From assembly GCA_023399455.1 (NCBI GenBank), contig JAEWPN010000007.1, positions 1-8,600 of the forward strand: 8,600 bases of DNA, written 5' to 3'. Every line of letters begins with the position of its first letter. Positions within the stretch are counted from its first letter, which is position 1. Position numbers and translations under genes: made by a program. This document shows positions 7,044 through 8,600 of this stretch, in pieces. The notes under the pieces were generated by a model. That model had not been told where the DNA came from and did no database searches. It saw only the letters and a list, made by a program, of their open reading frames with translations. This DNA is from Bacillota bacterium. GTDB lineage: Bacteria; Bacillota; Clostridia; Lachnospirales; Lachnospiraceae.

Positions 7044-8420
7044 CTACTGCGCCGCTTCCTCTAAATATTCCTGCATTGCTTTCTGGAACTGGACTGCTGC
7101 TTCCTGTGAGGTCATCGTCAGACCGAACAATTCCTGACTCGTATCTAAGTGTACCTGTGCTACTGCAGGCGGAAGATACTGGTCATACCAAAGCTGGGTG
7201 GAGGAGGCGCTGTTTGCTGCCTCTATGATCTGTTTATTGATAGGGTCCGTAATTTTATCCTCTACTCCTTTAATGGGAGGTACTTTACCGCTTTCCACCA
7301 TGAAATCTACTACTTCTTCCTCTGAGAATTTAGAAGCGCATTCAAAAGCCGCCGCCAGCTTATCACCTTCGCAGTTGAAGGATATGAAATTGTCGCCGAT
7401 CGTTCCTATCATAATAGAAGAGTCTGCGTCCGAGCCTTCTACTGCCGGGAATGGGAACCAGCCCATCTTTTCATAGAATTCTTTGCTGTCTTGCTGGATC
7501 AAACCGGTATACCAGGAGCCGATAAGATCCATGGCAGCCGTTTCCTGATACAATAATTGTCTCGCTTGCCCATCATCCTCGCTCAAGGAATTGACACCTT
7601 CTGGGAAGTAACCTTTTTCCGTCCATTCCGCTATTTTTTCTCCCGCCCAGATGAAGCATTCATCTTCAAAGGAACCGGTTCCTGCAACTGCCGCGTTAAA
7701 CGGCTCCAGGCCGCCCTTCCTTGCAGCCAGATTCATAAAATACATGGAGCCGGTCCATTTTGCGGAATTCGCAAGGGCAAAGGGAGTAATTCCGTTTTCT
7801 ACAAAGGTATTGCATACGGTTTCTAATTCTTCTACGGTAGCAGGCACTTCCAAGTTATATTTCGCAAATAAGTCCTTGTTATAGTAGATTCCTGATAACG
7901 AAACATTCATAAACGGAACCGCATAAATTTCATCTTTGTATTTTCCTTGAGCAATTGCCGCATCCATGATTCTATTTGGGAGCTCGCTATTGTTGAATAA
8001 ATCTGTAATCGGCTGTGCGTACCCAGATTCAATATATTCGTTCATAGGACCGCCGGACCAGCTTATATACATATCTGGGCACTCCCCGGAGCTCATAGCA
8101 ATAATCAGTTTTTCTTTATAAGTATCGTTCTGCACCGGCACGCTGGTAACGGTGTAGCCGGAATTCGTCGTCTGTTGATAAACCTCGATGGCTTTGTCAT
8201 AAATTGCTTTGTCCACTTCCTCCGTACCTATGTTCCAGAATACGATTTCCTTATCGCCGTCATCACTAACCTCCTTCTGGGGTGTGCTTTCGGTGCTTTG
8301 AACGGCACCGCTGTCAGCACTTTCGCTGACGGCATCCGCAGAACCGCAGCCTGCGAACATGGAAACGAACATTACTGTGATCATAAGCAGTGCTGCAACC
8401 TTTTTTGCTCTCTTTTTCAT
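7044..8420 (-). CDS. Sugar ABC transporter substrate-binding lipoprotein (probable xylo-oligosaccharide binder)
   Basis: A 458-residue extracellular lipoprotein of the family 1 solute-binding type. The signal peptide is MKKRAKK, a hydrophobic stretch (residues 8-22), then the lipobox MFAG-C25, where C25 is the lipid-anchored cysteine. A Ser/Asp/Glu-rich linker covers about residues 26-57. The binding domain begins at about 58 with EIVFWNIGTEE and includes features common in this family: AMSSGECPDMYISW, YAVPFMNVSLSGIYYNKDLFAKY and GTIGDNFISF. It ends in QKAMQEYLEEAAQ. I choose the ATG at 8420, which has AAGGAGG seven bases upstream; the ATG just before it (8423) has only four, and a reading back to 8471 has no support. 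It is the first gene of the operon. The substrate is inferred from the GH120 gene; other beta-linked pentose oligomers are possible. Confidence 0.94.
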   Translation of the reverse strand: MKKRAKKVAALLMITVMFVSMFAGCGSADAVSESADSGAVQSTESTPQKEVSDDGDKEIVFWNIGTEEVDKAIYDKAIEVYQQTTNSGYTVTSVPVQNDTYKEKLIIAMSSGECPDMYISWSGGPMNEYIESGYAQPITDLFNNSELPNRIMDAAIAQGKYKDEIYAVPFMNVSLSGIYYNKDLFAKYNLEVPATVEELETVCNTFVENGITPFALANSAKWTGSMYFMNLAARKGGLEPFNAAVAGTGSFEDECFIWAGEKIAEWTEKGYFPEGVNSLSEDDGQARQLLYQETAAMDLIGSWYTGLIQQDSKEFYEKMGWFPFPAVEGSDADSSIMIGTIGDNFISFNCEGDKLAAAFECASKFSEEEVVDFMVESGKVPPIKGVEDKITDPINKQIIEAANSASSTQLWYDQYLPPAVAQVHLDTSQELFGLTMTSQEAAVQFQKAMQEYLEEAAQ

Positions 8421-8427
8421 CATTCTT

Positions 8428-8434
8428 CCTCCTT
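8428..8434 (-). promoter_or_regulatory. Shine-Dalgarno that fixes the start of the binding-protein gene
   Basis: AAGGAGG on the - strand, seven bases before the ATG at 8420 and four before the adjacent ATG at 8423. It overlaps by two bases the cre-like site at 8433-8446. Confidence 0.88.
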
Positions 8435-8446
8435 CATACGTTTTCA
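8433..8446 (-). promoter_or_regulatory. cre-like site (possible CcpA operator)
   Basis: TGAAAACGTATGAA on the - strand matches the cre consensus TGNAANCGNWNNCA at all but one fixed position (A instead of C at position 13). It lies in the leader of the operon, directly against the ribosome binding site, where bound CcpA could block the transcript. Catabolite repression of xylan and xylose operons by CcpA is well known in Firmicutes; its action here is inferred. Confidence 0.45.
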
Positions 8447-8498
8447 GGGTTTGAGTCAATTTCGGGCCCATTGAAATTCATAACTCATTTGATACAAT

Positions 8499-8510
8499 AG
8501 TAAGCTTACT
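8499..8510. promoter_or_regulatory. Perfect 12-bp palindrome upstream of the sugar operon; candidate operator
   Basis: AGTAAGCTTACT reads the same on both strands and sits 79 bases upstream of the binding-protein start. The surrounding stretch (8421-8600) has no gene. It may be the binding site of a dimeric regulator of the operon. I do not recognise it as a known XylR or other operator. A 12-bp palindrome can also arise by chance. Confidence 0.35.
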
Positions 8511-8572
8511 GGAACTTTGTATTTGTATAGTATCATTTTTAAAAATAATTTTATATTTAATAAAATGTCTTG

Positions 8573-8600
8573 ATTATATAAATTTCTTACTTGTTTTGTG
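8573..8600 (-). promoter_or_regulatory. Possible sigma-A promoter, cut by the window edge
   Basis: A perfect TATAAT lies at 8573-8578 on the - strand in very AT-rich sequence. With an 18-base spacer the -35 box would read nnCACA, its first two bases lying beyond the window. Transcription from here would give a leader of about 145 bases containing the palindrome and the cre-like site. Other weak -10 matches occur near 8525-8535 (TACTAT, TATACA) but lack good -35 partners. Confidence 0.3.

Noticed and set aside
8421..8471. Seventeen-residue extension of the binding protein to 8471
   Set aside because: It would place extra residues before a complete lipoprotein signal peptide and has no ribosome binding site; the strong AAGGAGG points to the ATG at 8420.
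8421..8600. Riboswitch or T-box in the sugar operon leader
   Set aside because: No recognisable conserved core or terminator/antiterminator pair; only a short palindrome, a cre-like site and AT-rich promoter-like sequence.

Overview
The window looks like chromosomal DNA from an anaerobic, moderate-GC Firmicute, most likely a clostridial or Lachnospiraceae-type bacterium. The reasons are strong AGGAGG-type Shine-Dalgarno sites, a lipoprotein-type sugar-binding protein with ATPase-less permease neighbours, a class I hybrid cluster protein, and a GH120 xylosidase that closely follows my recollection of the Thermoanaerobacterium enzyme. These are family-level inferences; no database search was run.

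Left third, + strand (7-3093): a three-gene cluster. hcp encodes a hybrid cluster protein with all hybrid-cluster ligands and an extra C-terminal CxxC domain of the DUF1858 type. It is followed, after a 70-nt gap with a perfect 10-bp hairpin, by a 203-residue protein I do not recognise, and five bases later by a hemerythrin-domain protein. The set suggests defence against NO, other reactive nitrogen species or O2 in an anaerobe. No hcr-type reductase gene follows hcp. The promoter of hcp lies outside the window.

Right two thirds, - strand (8420 down to 3145): a convergent sugar-uptake operon. In transcription order it encodes a lipoprotein solute-binding protein, two ABC permeases with EAA loops, and a cytoplasmic GH120 beta-xylosidase. 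No ATPase gene is present, so the transporter probably borrows a shared ATPase encoded elsewhere. The likely logic is import of short xylo-oligosaccharides and hydrolysis inside the cell to xylose. Hairpins lie after the binding-protein gene and after the second permease gene, which could set different mRNA levels for each part. The 5' region holds a cre-like site next to the first Shine-Dalgarno, a perfect 12-bp palindrome and a TATAAT box near the window edge.

The two modules meet tail to tail at a bidirectional intrinsic terminator (about 3112-3144). I see no rRNA, tRNA, CRISPR array or intact mobile element. The least explained items are the middle gene of the stress cluster and an inverted repeat inside the start of the xylosidase gene.
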